DNA of 64,000 nucleotides from Neopestalotiopsis rosae (taxonomy: Eukaryota; Ascomycota; Sordariomycetes; Amphisphaeriales; Sporocadaceae). Made by a program: the position numbers and the translations under genes. Each line of letters opens with the position of its first letter. Position 1 is the stretch's first letter. Below, piece after piece: positions 48,301 through 61,324 of the stretch. The notes under the pieces are model-generated. The model had not been told where the DNA came from. It was given only the letters and a program-made list of their open reading frames with translations, and searched no databases. The stretch spans positions 5,022,001 through 5,086,000 of the forward strand of contig JALGAS010000004.1 in NCBI GenBank assembly GCA_023078685.1, given 5' to 3'.

Positions 48301-50700
48301 CGTCGATGAGGCAATGCAGGGAACAAAACTCGAAAGACAGGTTGTACGTATGAATCAACACCAGGCAATCAATAAAATAAATGGATTAATTCTCGAAATG
48401 CATTATGCAATTCTTGTGTCACCTTGCGACACGAAGCGACTAGAGCTGGAGCCGAGGGAAGGGGGTTTAAAGTTTGTGATCTTCTTTTCGCCATTCCAGT
48501 AGTAATTCCATTAGTGATCAGGAGGTTAGGGACCAACAATGAACCCGCTGCAGAACCCTTCAAACCACCCGGATGGAGAGTAAACGAGGAACGAGAGGGG
48601 GCCAAATGTACGCCCAACGCAGCACGGACTTGATGTAATGGTCCTTGGTGATTCAAAGGTGGAAGATGGCGTTTGCGCAATTCATAGTACTCGCTCGTGC
48701 TTCGAGAACCTTGACAGCTTAACCATAAGATATAGTCGTGTGTTGTAGGTAATAGTCAGTTAACTAGCTGTAGCAGCAAAACCATAACCTTGTAACGTAG
48801 ATCAATGGCTGGGCGGCAAGCATACTTCCCGGGGAAGCACGCAGGACTGATATGGCTTTTCACTGGATGTCTTATCATTTCTCGTTACCTAAGGCAAGGA
48901 CAGGATAGGATAGACCTGCTGCTTGCGTTACGGTGCTACGGAATATATCCAAAATGGCATCCATTCTTGACAATGCTGGCACCTGCAAGAATGAGTGGTC
49001 AACCAGGGGTCAAAAAGTCGACAGCCGCACAAAAGTCCAGGTCAGATACCCAGCAAGCAGCAAGCAGCTTCCAGGAGGCGCTGAAGAGATGCTCGTGTAT
49101 GAGCGCGCTTCTACCAACCAGAACGACGCCCCCCAGCCCGTCTGGAGCCCGGCGAACAGCAAACGCACGCAGGTACCTACGCATTAACGGGATCGTGACA
49201 TTTTGTGGGCGATCATGCCATGGGTGATTCGCGCTGCCAAGAGCAGGAGATCCATTTTGCACGTCCACTTCTACACGTTTTGGACCCGGCCGGATGAGGG
49301 GCCGTTGGTAGCCCGCGCCGGGGGGGCCTTGAGAATGGATCATTTGCAGAACGGGGCCGTTAATGTACCCCTCAGGCTCACGGGCTTCAAAACCAGCAGT
49401 CCAGGCCAGCGGCTGCTCAGTCCCCGTCACCAAGGTGCCTCAATGTGGTCAGTGTGGTCCCTCCAGGTGGTAAAATTGATGTGGCCTAGACGGGGATGTT
49501 TTGGAGAGTCCTGGAGTCAATCCAGGGGGAATTGGAGAATCCGTCACGCCCGTCACGCCCGTCGAGCCCGTATCGACGGTCCTTTGGGTCCTAAGGGGGG
49601 TTTTACGGGCCACTATGTTCTGTGCCCCAAGGCCCCAAGTGGCTCGAGTGGTGTCTGCGGCGCTCGCTGGCAAATGACCGCCGTGGATTCTCGCACGGCT
49701 GAACCCTACCCAAGGCACTTGGGGCACCTTCGGCGAGAAAAAAAAAACTTTTTCTCCCCTATCCACGACGCATCTCGCAATCGAGATCTCGCAGAAGGCT
49801 TCTGGAAGAAGCAGAAAGAAGCGGTCGTGGTTTGAGCAAGAAAAACTCTTCTCTCCTACCTTGTCACCTTGTCGACTCACAGGCCACGATGGAGTCCCGT
49901 GCTGACCGATATTTTGAAAATTTTCACCACTTTGAACCAAGACCAAGAAAACAAAGTGCCTAGAACCTTTGGGCTGGAGCCCGTCGGGTGTTGGTTCCTT
50001 GTACTCCGAATCCACCATGGCAGGGCACGTTGGCACGTTGTCCTGTCCTCTGGGTGAGAGAAATTGTCAGAACATTTTCAGTGGGAGGGGTTCACGTTGC
50101 TTTGGAACTATGAATAATGCATTCTCTGTTGGAATGTTTCTCTGTCGCGACTACCAATGCTGGTGTGTAAGTCATGTCTGCATAAGGTAGGTGGACGGGA
50201 TGTGCATTATTATTATTAGTAGCAGCAGCAGCAGTAGCTGGGTGCTGGCTCAGTCAGGTAGGGCTTATGCAGCATCTTTAACTTCCTGGTTTCCTCCCTC
50301 TTTAAAGCCCTGAACCTGGGCGGCCCGTAGATCTGGGTAAGGTAGACCCCATTTAAGGACGACATCACTCTGAAAATAGCAGTAGGTAGTACATGCAGTA
50401 ATTAGGCAATCAAAAAGATTAAAGTCGTCAACAACAACAACAACAACGAGTACGGCCATCTGTTTCTTTTTTCCTTATTTTAAACTTTTTTTCATTATCA
50501 TTTGTGTATACAGAATAAAAGGCTTGAGGAACTCTCCCCAAGCACCAATGTGCTGCTGAACTTGCCAGGCGAACGATCGCGCAGGCGGAAGGCGGAAGGC
50601 GGCAACCGGTAGTACAGAGTACTTCGCACAATCCCCCAACACCAATGTCGCAATTGTGGAGAGCTCAGTTGACATGGACGTCCAAGGTTTGAGCACGTTT
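48301..50700. other. Gene desert, second part
   Basis: Open frames up to 210 codons (49,203-49,835 plus) are rich in Arg/Trp/Gly with no domain and overlap an equally long frame on the other strand, so they look non-coding. Small tandem repeats: CGTCACGCC at 49542-49567, AGC at about 50,220-50,236 and CAA at 50429-50448. Confidence 0.45.
50429..50448. repeat. CAA microsatellite
   Basis: About six to seven CAA units in non-coding sequence. Confidence 0.85.
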
Positions 50701-53700
50701 CCACGTTTCCAAGGCAAATGGAGCTATTTTACTTAATAATTGTAACTCAATGTTTGCAACTCTGCTACAACGCACACATACGATGCTGGCGGCTGCTACG
50801 TATGGATCACAATGCCTTTGGTCCGAGAGTTACCTAAGTCTCATATGACTTTCTAGACCAAAAGAGACCGCGTCGACAACATCGTCGTTTTTCGTTGTCT
50901 TTTAGTGGCTCCCAACCAACCAAAGCGAACCGCAAACTCTACCGTGAGCTCACCGACTCAGAAATGCCCCTTCGTCGTACGTAGCTAGCTAAGCTGGTGA
51001 CATTGAATTTGTAATTCTGCAAGTCATCTCACACCCATTCATGGTTAGGCTGATGACTTTGACACCATCCTTCCTTTGTACGAGCTGACATGGGACTTGC
51101 TGTTCGAGGGTCCCAGCCTTGCGGTGCTCGCCTTGGGTCGGCCGAAAAACTGGAAAAAGGCGACATGCTTATTCATCAGGTACATGCAATAAGCAAATAG
51201 CAGCGGCCAGACATTAGTATGTTACCTTGCTATAATACGGTACTACTGTATTCGTAAGGTTAGAGGGTCCCAGACTGAGCGGCTGTCACTTCTTCCCGTC
51301 ACCTGTTGAAAGCCGATGATCATTGGTCTCGGCCAGCCGCCGCGCATGACAGCAGGTACCTTACTTTGCTCTCTCAAAGCATGAACCATTGGCTTACTAT
51401 GTTGGGGTGGTGAAATCTTGTGAACCTATGAGTTTGTTTTGGTTATCGGCTGTATCTTCTTCCTTGTTTCTTGTATTCTCACACCCCGCCCCTCGATCCG
51501 CGCGTATCTTTGCAACCTGCTCTTTGCTGAATAGGTACACCCGTATCAGCCCCGGCATAACACCGGCCAGAAATGGCGGATGACATGTCTTGTTGCTAAG
51601 ACATTCTCCACTTCAAGATAGGGCTGATTGATGCTGCACTCGGCAGACCAACTGCGCTGATAAACTCGAGTGGTTTGTGGTCTCGACAATTCGACGCACC
51701 ACTCTTTTTGTTACCTGCCTCGCCATCATCGTCATCGCTGCGGCTGTGTTTTTTGGGCAGATGACGATTCATAGTACAGGCTTGGTGGGGGGACTCGTGT
51801 TTGTTGTTTATGCCTCGTTGAACATGTACCTGTGAGTGCTTAAACTGTCTGTCAGCTGGAGATGTATATTGCCCACCAACGAAACTCTACTCTTTGCCCT
51901 CGCGGGGTATGGTTTCATTGCCTGTTTAGGCCTCTTTCTACTGACCCGCCTATTTTCCCTTCCAAGCCTTCTCGTGGGGGGTTCGTTGTTTCAAGCCGTC
52001 CAATCTTCCCGGATGGTTTCGGCAAACAATGGCTAGTAATGCCGAAAGACCATCAAGGTCTAGGTCTTTCTACAGAGTCCTCTTTTACCTCTCGGACTCG
52101 TTTTGGCTTATTGTCATGGCTTTCATGCAGGGCCTATGACGACTGCGCTTAGCAATCTACAAATTCCATCCGAACTTTTTTTGAGCCGCCCGGGTGTTTC
52201 TCGCCGTTGCCCGTTTTCTTGGCGCTTTGTTGGTTGTACTGCTCTGTAGATGTATCGTCCGTCCAACGAATATGTATGACTTGGGCCGAATAATTCCCCT
52301 ACCAATATAAGATCAGCTCTCTTTGCTGCAGACCATGACCAGGATATTATTCCGGCATGCCATTTTTGATACAACGCTGCAACGCCGTCATCCCACGCCC
52401 GGGCAAGGATGGTTCCGCCACTCTTGGATCAGGGTTTCTCGCTACCACTGTAGCCGTTTGTATATGCGTGCAAAAGCAGACAAAGCAGGACAAGAAGAAG
52501 AAGCAGACTTGGCGGCTAGCGGAAATGCAGTTCAGTGACATTCCAGGAACCAGCTGCTAGTTGTAACGCAATCAATGCCTCATCGCACATGAGCTGCCAG
52601 GACTCTCGTACATGCCGTCAGCTTATCTCGAACCTGGTTCCTGCCGCTGTTGGCACGAGATGCATAATGGTGCACTATGTAAACCACCAGAGATATCTCA
52701 ACGTCAAATCTGGACCCTTGCCTCGAGCCCGCTATTGGGCAGCCAGGTTTGTTCCTTTTGTGATTTACTCTCTCCCATGTGTGATATCACAAGTGGTCCA
52801 GACCTTGGGGGATAGACTTCTGTCAAATTTCCCAAATTTCCGAGTGTCTCCGCCTTGAGAGGTCATATCCGTACTCTGTACTCGAAATATGGAACTTTGT
52901 TTCGAGCTCTATTAGAACTACCAGGCTTGCATAGCCCACTTTTTGGGCCACATCCAACCAGGCAAGTGAAACAATCCTCGTGCCCCAAAGCCAGGGCAAA
53001 TCGACAAATGTAAAGGACTCTTGACTTTCCCTTGAGCCGGGCGCAAAAATAAAAAACTCATTCTTTTACGAACAAACGTAATCCAGCGGGAATCATCGGG
53101 CTTTCTTTGTCCGGCATAAGCATTTTGTGGGGGTGTTTTCCAAGGACGGTCCCGGAACTAGGTGCTAATAGGTTGTTGGTATACAGTAGTGGTAGGCACG
53201 GCAAGCAGGCGTGGACCCTGAAATAGTGCGTGGTGGTCACCAGCCTTTTTTTCCTCCAGCGGTCGTCTTATCTGGATGGCAACGAGACATGGGATTCTTC
53301 ACGACCATGGGCTTTTCCCTTTGCGCTGAGTGGTTGTGGGCGCGCGTTAGCATAACAGATTAGCGAGTTTGATGATAATCGGGATTCCTTCTTCTCATCA
53401 ACTGCTCCAACCATGGAAAAGCGGCCGCGCCCGCCACGTTCTGCTTTTGGGATTTGGGGGGCTTTTGCATTGCATTGGGCAGCGGTCATGAATCCGTCAG
53501 TCTTTTCGTGAGCACCGGACCTGACCTGGCATTATCTTTTCTGCTTATCCCGAGCCTGTGAGAGGCAGTTTTCCCTCAAAAACGTGCTCGAACTTGTACG
53601 ATTCATGCAAAATTGCGACCCGACACAATCGCATGGCTTCTTCCCTTATCTCTAGGGCTTTGAGGGGGGTTGCGCGCGAGGACAGACATGGTCGGGGCTG

Positions 53701-53959
53701 GGCCAATCACCATAAAGGTGCCGGCACCGAGCCGACACCGAGCTAAGATTTTTTACCACATGTGCGCCGGGCGAGAGCGGGTTCGTGTATCATCTTTTTT
53801 GCCCGTTGCGGAATACTGGTTAGTCAGTTCATCAATGGCTCTTTTCTCGGCGAGTCGTCTGGTCGTGTCCGTTTCATGATATGCGCGCTTCTGCGGCTAC
53901 TCGTGCAATGTGGTATCGTGCGTGGTATGATGTGATGTGTTTTGACTAACAGCAATCAA

Positions 53960-53984
53960 CTGACTGACTGACTGACTGACTGAC
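53960..53984. repeat. CTGA/TGAC microsatellite
   Basis: Six tandem copies of the tetramer in unbroken array. Confidence 0.9.
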
Positions 53985-54595
53985 CCCGTCCATCAGGGTT
54001 ATACTGCTTCTTGCATATTGAAAGAAGCAGATTGTGATGTGTTTCGATAGTCTTGCGACATGCCGTGAGCACAGAACACTGACCGACCAAGCAAGCTCGC
54101 CATGATTGTCGATCTTGTTGTCGTGCTTTTTTTCTCCGGCCGGTGAACGAACCTGTGCCAGCAGGTCGGGAGCCGCTATTCCCAAGCGCTATACTAGAGG
54201 GAATCTTGGGTCTATCACACTAAACATGTGAGACTAGAAGCGATGATCTGGGGATAAGAAGCCTCGCTTGAGGCTGATCTGCACTCCGCATACTAATCAC
54301 ATGATTTCTACAGTACATTGCCGAACCGCGTTCAAGCATCAACAAGCAGCAAGTCAGTCCCGTTTTATCCCCCTCCCAGAATACAACATGTGTGGAGTTT
54401 CTTCCCAATAGTCATCCAAACAGTCCGCCCATTCGAGTTGCATAATAGTCTCCGTCTTGCATTTCTGCATACTCTGACTCTCTCCCGCACGAGAGCACGG
54501 TTCGCCTTGTTTCCCGCCCCTCCTCGAGACGCGGCGTCCTTTTTTGGGGTCGGTCTTTTTCTGCAAGTGGCTTGACTGGCTTGACTGGCATCCTG

Positions 54596-54626
54596 CCCCA
54601 AGCAACCCCAAGCAACCCCAAAGCAA
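54596..54626. repeat. CCCCAAGCAA decamer repeat
   Basis: Three tandem copies, the last with one extra A, directly after a doubled GGCTTGACT unit. Confidence 0.8.
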
Positions 54627-54660
54627 CAAACCTGCTTCTACACGTTCTAAACGCATGATT

Positions 54661-57600
54661 CTATGCGCGAATCTGGTAGTGATTATCTGGGCAACAACAA
54701 GAAAAACATACTAAAATTTCATACCTATTGCTAGTCTACAGGACTAAATCACAGCAGATGACCATAGATTCTACCCGCCTTCTTATCATGTTACACCAAG
54801 GTTACCTGCGTCGTCCGACGGTGTTCTGTCGAAGAAAAGAATAATACACCAAGAAAGCTCATCTTTGCTTCTACTACTGCCCAAACAGCTTGCTCACCGT
54901 CTTTGCTCTCCCTCCCTCGACCAACGTTACTTCTTTGTCTCATACATAGGGTCAAATCGTTAGTGATAGTGTTGTCGATCTATGGGATCCCGCTCTTTTG
55001 CGCCTTTCTCTCTCAAGTTCTAAAAGATCGGCAGCGGAGACACACAAAGGCACCCAAGCCCACGGTGTAAACAAGTAGCGGTAGCCTGTAGTAAAAGGCC
55101 CCCAGACAGCCAGACGCTACTAGTTATCCACGTATGTACTTCGTACAACCATTTAGTATTCCCGACAAGCGAGTCTCCTCTTTCTGGAGATGCACGCGCT
55201 GGATATACGGGATTTCTTGGGCGGGACCCTCCAAGCTGGCTATTGTACTATGGAATAGTGTACTATTTCCTTCCCCCCTGTTCTGCCGGTCAAACCATGG
55301 CCCCCTCTGCGATCCTACGTACATACCATAAGCGGTAAACCGGAGGATCCAAAAGGTACGTACGCCATTTTTCGGGGGAGGGGGACCCCGTCGTTGCGAC
55401 GCAAGGGGAAGTTCTGCGCCAAGTGGTCAAAGGACTTTCTTTGCAGCTTGGATGAACTGGAGCCGGGCTCTGAGGCCAAGACCAATTGCCCATGTGTTTT
55501 CCAAGATGGGGGGTTTAAAAAGTACCTCCCCTCGTGTAAAAAGGAGACCGTCAGAGGGAGAGGCAATCATCAACCCCGCGCCGTGGGAGGTTCCGCCCCC
55601 CGATACTAGACCAGCCCACCCACGCCCTCCCCCGTCCGAGATCCCGAGGGTGGTCCAGAGAGGGAAATGGGCCAGGGTCGCTTATCCGGCCGAGCCGAAG
55701 ATCCCGCGGGATGCCCATACAATTACATTGCAACACAGTACTTGCGGACTGATAGGAACAATGTCGGGAACCACCCCCTCTCTCTTGGTTGATAATGCTT
55801 GCATATTCTCACGATAGCTTCTGTATATAGTTAACATAGTATGACGGTAGATTCTGGGGTTTCGTGTTCCCTGTGCGCAATCTATTGAAATCTCCCCCAG
55901 ATAATGACGAAATGACGGGATTCCCCCCCTGTTGCCGTGTGTTCCCCCAGGTCCAGATTCGACAATGACCTCATCGGGGCTGGGGCGGGTTCACGACGAA
56001 TACAGTGCTGTGATTTTCGTTCAACGTATCCCTTTTCACGTTATACGTACAGCTGCGATATACCAAAAGGATCATCTCAAAGTCAACAGAAAGACGTCAG
56101 TTGTAGGGCGGTGAGCGTGCTCGGCCTGGTACATGGCTATAGCTCAAAAAGTCTTTATTCTCAGGGTCACCATTTCTCGAAGCCGTTTGCCGTTGCTACA
56201 CTAACATTCAAGGGCCCAGACAGGTTCCTCAGGGTCCTTCTAGCTCTAGAGCCTATATACTCTTGGACACCTCTGTCCGCATATAGACTAGATGCATGCA
56301 ACCGTATATTGACTGCATGACCTAGTGACCATACTCTAATCACGGCAAACAATCTTGTACTGGTCGGAGCAAAACCTTGAGGGGCATCTCGTGGGCATTC
56401 AATTGGGTAGTGGCATACACACCTCTATGGACAGCTTGTCCAAGTAGCTAAAGAGGTTCTCATGTGGTCGAATGCCGTTTGATAGGACCTTTGAACGTGT
56501 AGTGCAGAAAGTAAGATATGCCGTCATATAGACGCGCGATTGTTCAATTTACCCCCGGCTATTGTGTGAGCTGCAAGAAAAACGTGGCTTGCAGCTCAAC
56601 GCATCATGGCCGGTACTTGACGGATCTCGCGTCGGCTTCCAGATACGTAGGGCTTGAGAATTTGCGATTCGTGGAGGTTATGGCATTTGAGAAACGCCAT
56701 TGTTGATATTGCTGCAAAAGCACGTGTGATTGCGTGATGGCGTTAGTGATGGGATGTCGTGCTCGCGGCTCGGCCACCAAGCAGCCAGTTTAATAGCTGC
56801 TCTAATTGAGTATACATGAGATATATGACAAGACTCGAGCAAATCTAAAAGCTTTGAACTACCGTCGCAATATCGCAGTCCTGCCTGCAAAGGTATTCGC
56901 TAGGCATCAGCAATGAGATTGTGGGCAAGATAGCTTCCGGACTTGCATGGATTCGATTCTGTGAGTCCACCGAACTCGTTACACCTTATTAGACTCAGCC
57001 TTTAAAATGAAGCAAGAAGTATTTACCTTTCCTAGGCAATGTGATGACTCTGGTATCTCGGCGTTCTCTTTGTTTCTGTTGTTGAGGAAACTCTGGATTC
57101 CGTAAGTGACGGTTTCGGATGTGCTGATTGGTATTTCCTCATATTAGTCACATGACTTGATTTGAGTAGCAGGCTGGCATGTCTTTGTAATCTAGACGTC
57201 AATATATTACGACGCTGGTCCTTGTGTATGCGGTCTTGTTTTTTTATATGTTTCCTTTTTTTATATTAAGATGCTGATTAGTTATGGCTGGGAACTCTAG
57301 TATACCAAGAGTTCCAGTGGTTTGTTTCCAAATAGGCAACTCCGTAGATCGTGCGACATGTGGACTATCATTACTTGCCCCGATTGTGATAATATTGATG
57401 TCTTGATACTCTGTCGACGCCACCTCGGGACTCGGGTGTAAGACGAGCGAAGCTCTGCGGCAGACAGATAGCTCTACACTGAAGCACGACGCGGTCGATA
57501 GCGGCCGACCTTGTGATATGCTTGCAGTCTTGAAGAGCAGAAAAGCGGCAGCAGCACGGTCAATAAACAATCGTCCTATGCTCCAGGAAGACATCATTCT

Positions 57601-58022
57601 CAGTGATAACCCCGATGCGACCTTTCTTCACGTTAATTACTAGCTGCTTTGTCCTCCTGCTGACCCAGTCCTCATAATTCGGTCGCTGAGGACCCATGAC
57701 CGAGACACTATGGCGTCTGATCACTAAAAATATGGCAGGCTGTGCAACTATGTTTCAGACACCAGTATCTGTTTTTTTTTTTTTTTTTTTTTTTTTTGGC
57801 TTTTGTTTCTGTCAGATACTATCTGTTCAATTTTCCAACACTCGTATGACCTCGGGAACTTCAACGAATCGCTTCAGCCGTCTTGTCGGACGGTCTCATT
57901 AGTTTACGTTAAATTGGAATGCTTTCTTTCATTCGCATTCACACAACTTACTCCAGCAAAGGTTCGGAATTCTGTAGATCAATTTGTATGCTTCAAACTC
58001 ATCAAACTCGTGTCACAGCGCC
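54661..58022. other. Gene desert, last part, and DUF3176 gene promoter
   Basis: No supported gene. A 117-codon minus-strand frame (57,597-57,244) has no recognisable family. The last 300 bp, with a 26-nt T tract, should be the promoter of the DUF3176 gene. Confidence 0.45.
57772..57797. repeat. Poly(dT) tract, 26 nt
   Basis: Unbroken T run about 225 bp upstream of the DUF3176 start. Long dA:dT tracts exclude nucleosomes in yeast promoters, so it may keep this promoter open. Confidence 0.9.
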
Positions 58023-60089
58023 ATGAACGAAATACTTTCGAATTCGCCTAAGCCTTTGTGCCACGGAGATCCCAATTCCGCTACAAACACAACGGCGAGG
58101 ATTAATAACTCGGAGTCAGAACAGTATTCAAAACACAATTCTGCAGATATCGAGGGTGACAAGCTACCCCGCAAACACTATGGTTTGAGATACATTTGTA
58201 CAAGCTGGAAATGGGAAATTATAAGCTATGTGCTGGTGCTCGCATCTCCTAGTCTCATGATGGCCACGCTGTATACGCACGATGGACAACCTCTACCAAG
58301 GTGGTCATTTGGGATTACGATCAATGCCTTACTCTCCGTATATGGGTTTACTTTGAAGGCCTCAATTGGAGTCATCTTAGCCTCATGCATTGGCCAACTG
58401 CAATGGGCCTGGTTTGCATCCGGACGGCCTTTATATGACATTGTTCTGTTTCAGCAGGCTGCACAAGGCATATCAGGGTCCCTCAATTGGCTACGTGGTC
58501 ATCATATCGAGCACCCACTTGCTGCATTGGGTTGCACAATACTCATACTATCAGTGGCCATCGACCCTTCTATTCAGCAGCTCATCACCCACATGGACTG
58601 CCAGGTAATGGCTCCGGGGGTCGCCAGACTTCCTCGCACGAATGCTATCCTTGGCTTCGACGGATGGACGAGTATCTCACGAGATATCAATGATGGCATG
58701 GAGGTTCTGTTGGATCCGGACCTCAACACAGATGCCGACTGTCCTACGGGAAACTGCACATTTGCGGAAGCTTACAGCACTCTGGGATTCTGCAGTCACT
58801 GTGATGACGTATCGGCCAAGTTATCTTTCCAATCATTCTGTTATTTGACAGATGGAAAGCCGAGCGAACACATTTCCACCAGATACCAAGACTGTCCTCC
58901 AAATTCAACTTTTTCCATCACCACGAGCCTACCGCAACCACTGTACCCCCAATATTGGAGGCTGGGAGCTTCAGTGTTTCGCGATGAACTTATTGTCAAT
59001 AACTCTTGCACTCCTTCCGCAGAATGGGATGTCCCAACCATTGAGGTTGCTGGGATGAGTCCACCATTCAATCTCTTTAGTACGGTGGAAACAGCCCCGG
59101 TGCAGATCCCAATCGATATTGTCTTCGGAAAATCGAGTTCTTCTGATCAAAATATTGATAATTTGACTAGAGAACCCATTCCCGACTGCTCCGGTACGAG
59201 CCAATCAGATCATTGGCGTTGTGGACAATATGGCGCAGCGACTTGTTTCTTATCACCATGTGTTCGAACATATAACGCAACAGTCAAGAACAACCGCGCA
59301 ACTGAGCGTCTCATAGCGGATACTGGAAGCCTTCCATGGGGACATACCACAATTTGGGGCTCCCCCTTATTAGCATTACTAGATACACATTGTCTTTCGT
59401 TCGAAGAAAAGGCTACGGCTCAGAAGCAAGGGATTCTTTCCGACTCAAAAGAACGATGGCTGCCACTGGAAAATCTGACTGGTTTGGGGCTGATATCACC
59501 GGGCCAAGCCCAGCATCTTGCTCATCTTCCAGATTTTACAAGGCAGTTGCTTCACCATCAGTGTCTTTATCTGATGTCGAACTTTCTCTCTAACCTTGCA
59601 TTAATGTACTTCATACAGAAGCTCGAAAGCAGCGATCCCAATAACTGCAACATGAGCCTCGAGCCAAGAGGGGGAAGTCCATTGCTGGTCCGCCTGTGGA
59701 ATAGGGGCCAAACAGACATGTCACATTTGAACGCCGTAATGTCAAACGTCTCCGAGTCCCTGACCCATCTCCTGCGGAAGAACGGGCACGCCAACTATTC
59801 GGCAGCCGTTCTGGGTCACGCTCAACACTACGCAACATGCATTGAAGTTCGTTGGGGTTGGATTGCGCTACCAGCGGTACTAACACTACTCACGCTGGTG
59901 CTACTTATTTGCGTTATTGTCACTGCCAACGCTGAGCAAGAGCCCGTGTGGAAAGATTCTCCTTTGGTATGGATCTTTCGTGGAGTAAAGGAATTCAAAT
60001 CAGGTGGAAACCATATGGGTAACGTAAGTAAGCCCACACTTGATGATCTGGAAAGAACATCGAAACAGACAGTCATATCAATGACGTAG
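58023..60089 (+). CDS. DUF3176 fungal multi-pass membrane protein
   Basis: Single exon, 688 residues from ATG 58023; the frame continues upstream to 57984 only with a TTG. The layout is that of the fungal DUF3176 family. A polar N-terminus is followed by WKWEIISYVLVLASP (helix about 64-84), a second helix about 100-120 (ASIGVILASCIGQLQWAWF, a family hallmark), and RPLYDIVLFQQAAQGISGSL. A third helix spans about 167-185. A large extracytosolic region of over 400 residues then has many Cys and N-glycosylation sites (GNCTF), and the C-terminal helix is about 612-636. The function of the family is unknown. Members vary in number between fungal species. The gene is isolated by over 12 kb on its left. 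Confidence 0.85.
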   Translation: MNEILSNSPKPLCHGDPNSATNTTARINNSESEQYSKHNSADIEGDKLPRKHYGLRYICTSWKWEIISYVLVLASPSLMMATLYTHDGQPLPRWSFGITINALLSVYGFTLKASIGVILASCIGQLQWAWFASGRPLYDIVLFQQAAQGISGSLNWLRGHHIEHPLAALGCTILILSVAIDPSIQQLITHMDCQVMAPGVARLPRTNAILGFDGWTSISRDINDGMEVLLDPDLNTDADCPTGNCTFAEAYSTLGFCSHCDDVSAKLSFQSFCYLTDGKPSEHISTRYQDCPPNSTFSITTSLPQPLYPQYWRLGASVFRDELIVNNSCTPSAEWDVPTIEVAGMSPPFNLFSTVETAPVQIPIDIVFGKSSSSDQNIDNLTREPIPDCSGTSQSDHWRCGQYGAATCFLSPCVRTYNATVKNNRATERLIADTGSLPWGHTTIWGSPLLALLDTHCLSFEEKATAQKQGILSDSKERWLPLENLTGLGLISPGQAQHLAHLPDFTRQLLHHQCLYLMSNFLSNLALMYFIQKLESSDPNNCNMSLEPRGGSPLLVRLWNRGQTDMSHLNAVMSNVSESLTHLLRKNGHANYSAAVLGHAQHYATCIEVRWGWIALPAVLTLLTLVLLICVIVTANAEQEPVWKDSPLVWIFRGVKEFKSGGNHMGNVSKPTLDDLERTSKQTVISMT

Positions 60090-61324
60090 GGATCTGGTCA
60101 CACGTAATAGTATTTGGCGCCAGCAATGTAGGATCAAAGTTCAGACAGAAATCGGATTTTGGGAATGAATCATTTGACGATCTCTTCACGAAAGGGCACA
60201 ACGAGCATTGGTAACGATAGCTCATCTAAGACCCAAAGAGTATCTACTAGTACATACGTGTATATATACTTGACGCCAGCCCATGATTACATTCGACGTT
60301 TATTTCTTTAAGACCTAGGATTCAGGATGAACAAAGATGGCTCAAGAAATTATGGAGATCATCAATAATGCGAGTATCCATAGTCGCCCGCTTTCTGAGG
60401 TACAAAGTCAATAGTTTTGACCCATCCTCGAGATGCGCCGATACCGGAATTCAAAACGTGACGCTTCAAAATCTTCTGTTTTCCCTTCACAAAGACTTTT
60501 CTGGTTCAGCGGTGATCTACATTTGTGACGAATGGTTTTCGTTTGAGCAGGTTTGAGCTTTATTGGACTCCAGCCGGAAGGATCGGCAGAAGAGATAAAA
60601 TCTCAGAAGTGCTCCGCCATTCTAAGCTCGGAGTTAAGTATGCCATTCGGCCTGAGCGAAAAAGAAAAAGAGACTTTATTTTGTGATAAATGAACAAGAT
60701 TGTTATTATGAACTTATGTTCTTTTTATCGGCCGCTTGCTCTTGAATCCTGTCTCAAATCAAAATTTCGACTGCCACCAAGAAGATATGTAGGCTTTTCT
60801 TACACTCACAAGTTCAAATGTGGATGTATTGCAAGATCGAAGAAGAATTGTACATTCAAATTGCTGGCTGCTTATACCATTGTAAGGGTATGAGATCAAG
60901 CTGGATATGTATCTGTTCAAATTCAATACAGGACCAGACTATGATGCTCAAGAGATTGTGTACGAAGACATGATGCAGCAACCTGTAATATGATCATGTT
61001 GTCTTGGCAGGTCTAGCAAGCCACTAGCCTTAGTTGAGGCGCAACTTCCAAGACTGGAGATGTGGCGGTGCTCCATTCGTTAGCTACATCATCGCTGGCA
61101 CGGTGCTAGCAAGTGAGTTCCCGTACAAGGATCAATTAAAAAAAAGTTCCCCAACGCGACTCACAGCTAGTGCGCGACCCGCAGCAAGCTCATCGTCAAG
61201 CATCACTAATGTGATTTACGTGCAACCAGCAGATCATTTCGCGTATCCTGTTTCAACGCAACGATTAATAGTCGCCATCCATGAAAGATCTTTAGGCCCC
61301 CGTAAAGCATCAACAGGCTTTGCG
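60090..61324. other. Intergenic region upstream of swc2
   Basis: Contains the DUF3176 gene 3' side and the swc2 promoter. Short AT-rich open frames only. The swc2 frame is open upstream to 61,034 but has no ATG there. Confidence 0.5.

Larger units (their letters stand above)
50701..54660. other. Gene desert, third part
   Basis: No frame over about 110 codons and no recognisable gene. Contains a TGAC microsatellite (53960-53984) and a CCCCAAGCAA repeat (54596-54626). Confidence 0.45.

Noticed and set aside
49203..49835. 210-codon plus-strand open frame in the desert
   Set aside because: Trp/Arg/Gly-rich, no domain, overlapped by a 195-codon frame on the other strand, and uses simple CGTCACGCC repeats.
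57244..57597. 117-codon minus-strand open frame
   Set aside because: No recognisable family, and poly-A/T-driven C-terminus; considered chance.
60560..60670. 5S-rRNA-like stretch (TAAGCTCGGAGTTAAG)
   Set aside because: Only a short resemblance to the 5S core; the flanks do not match 5S boxes or pair into its stems.
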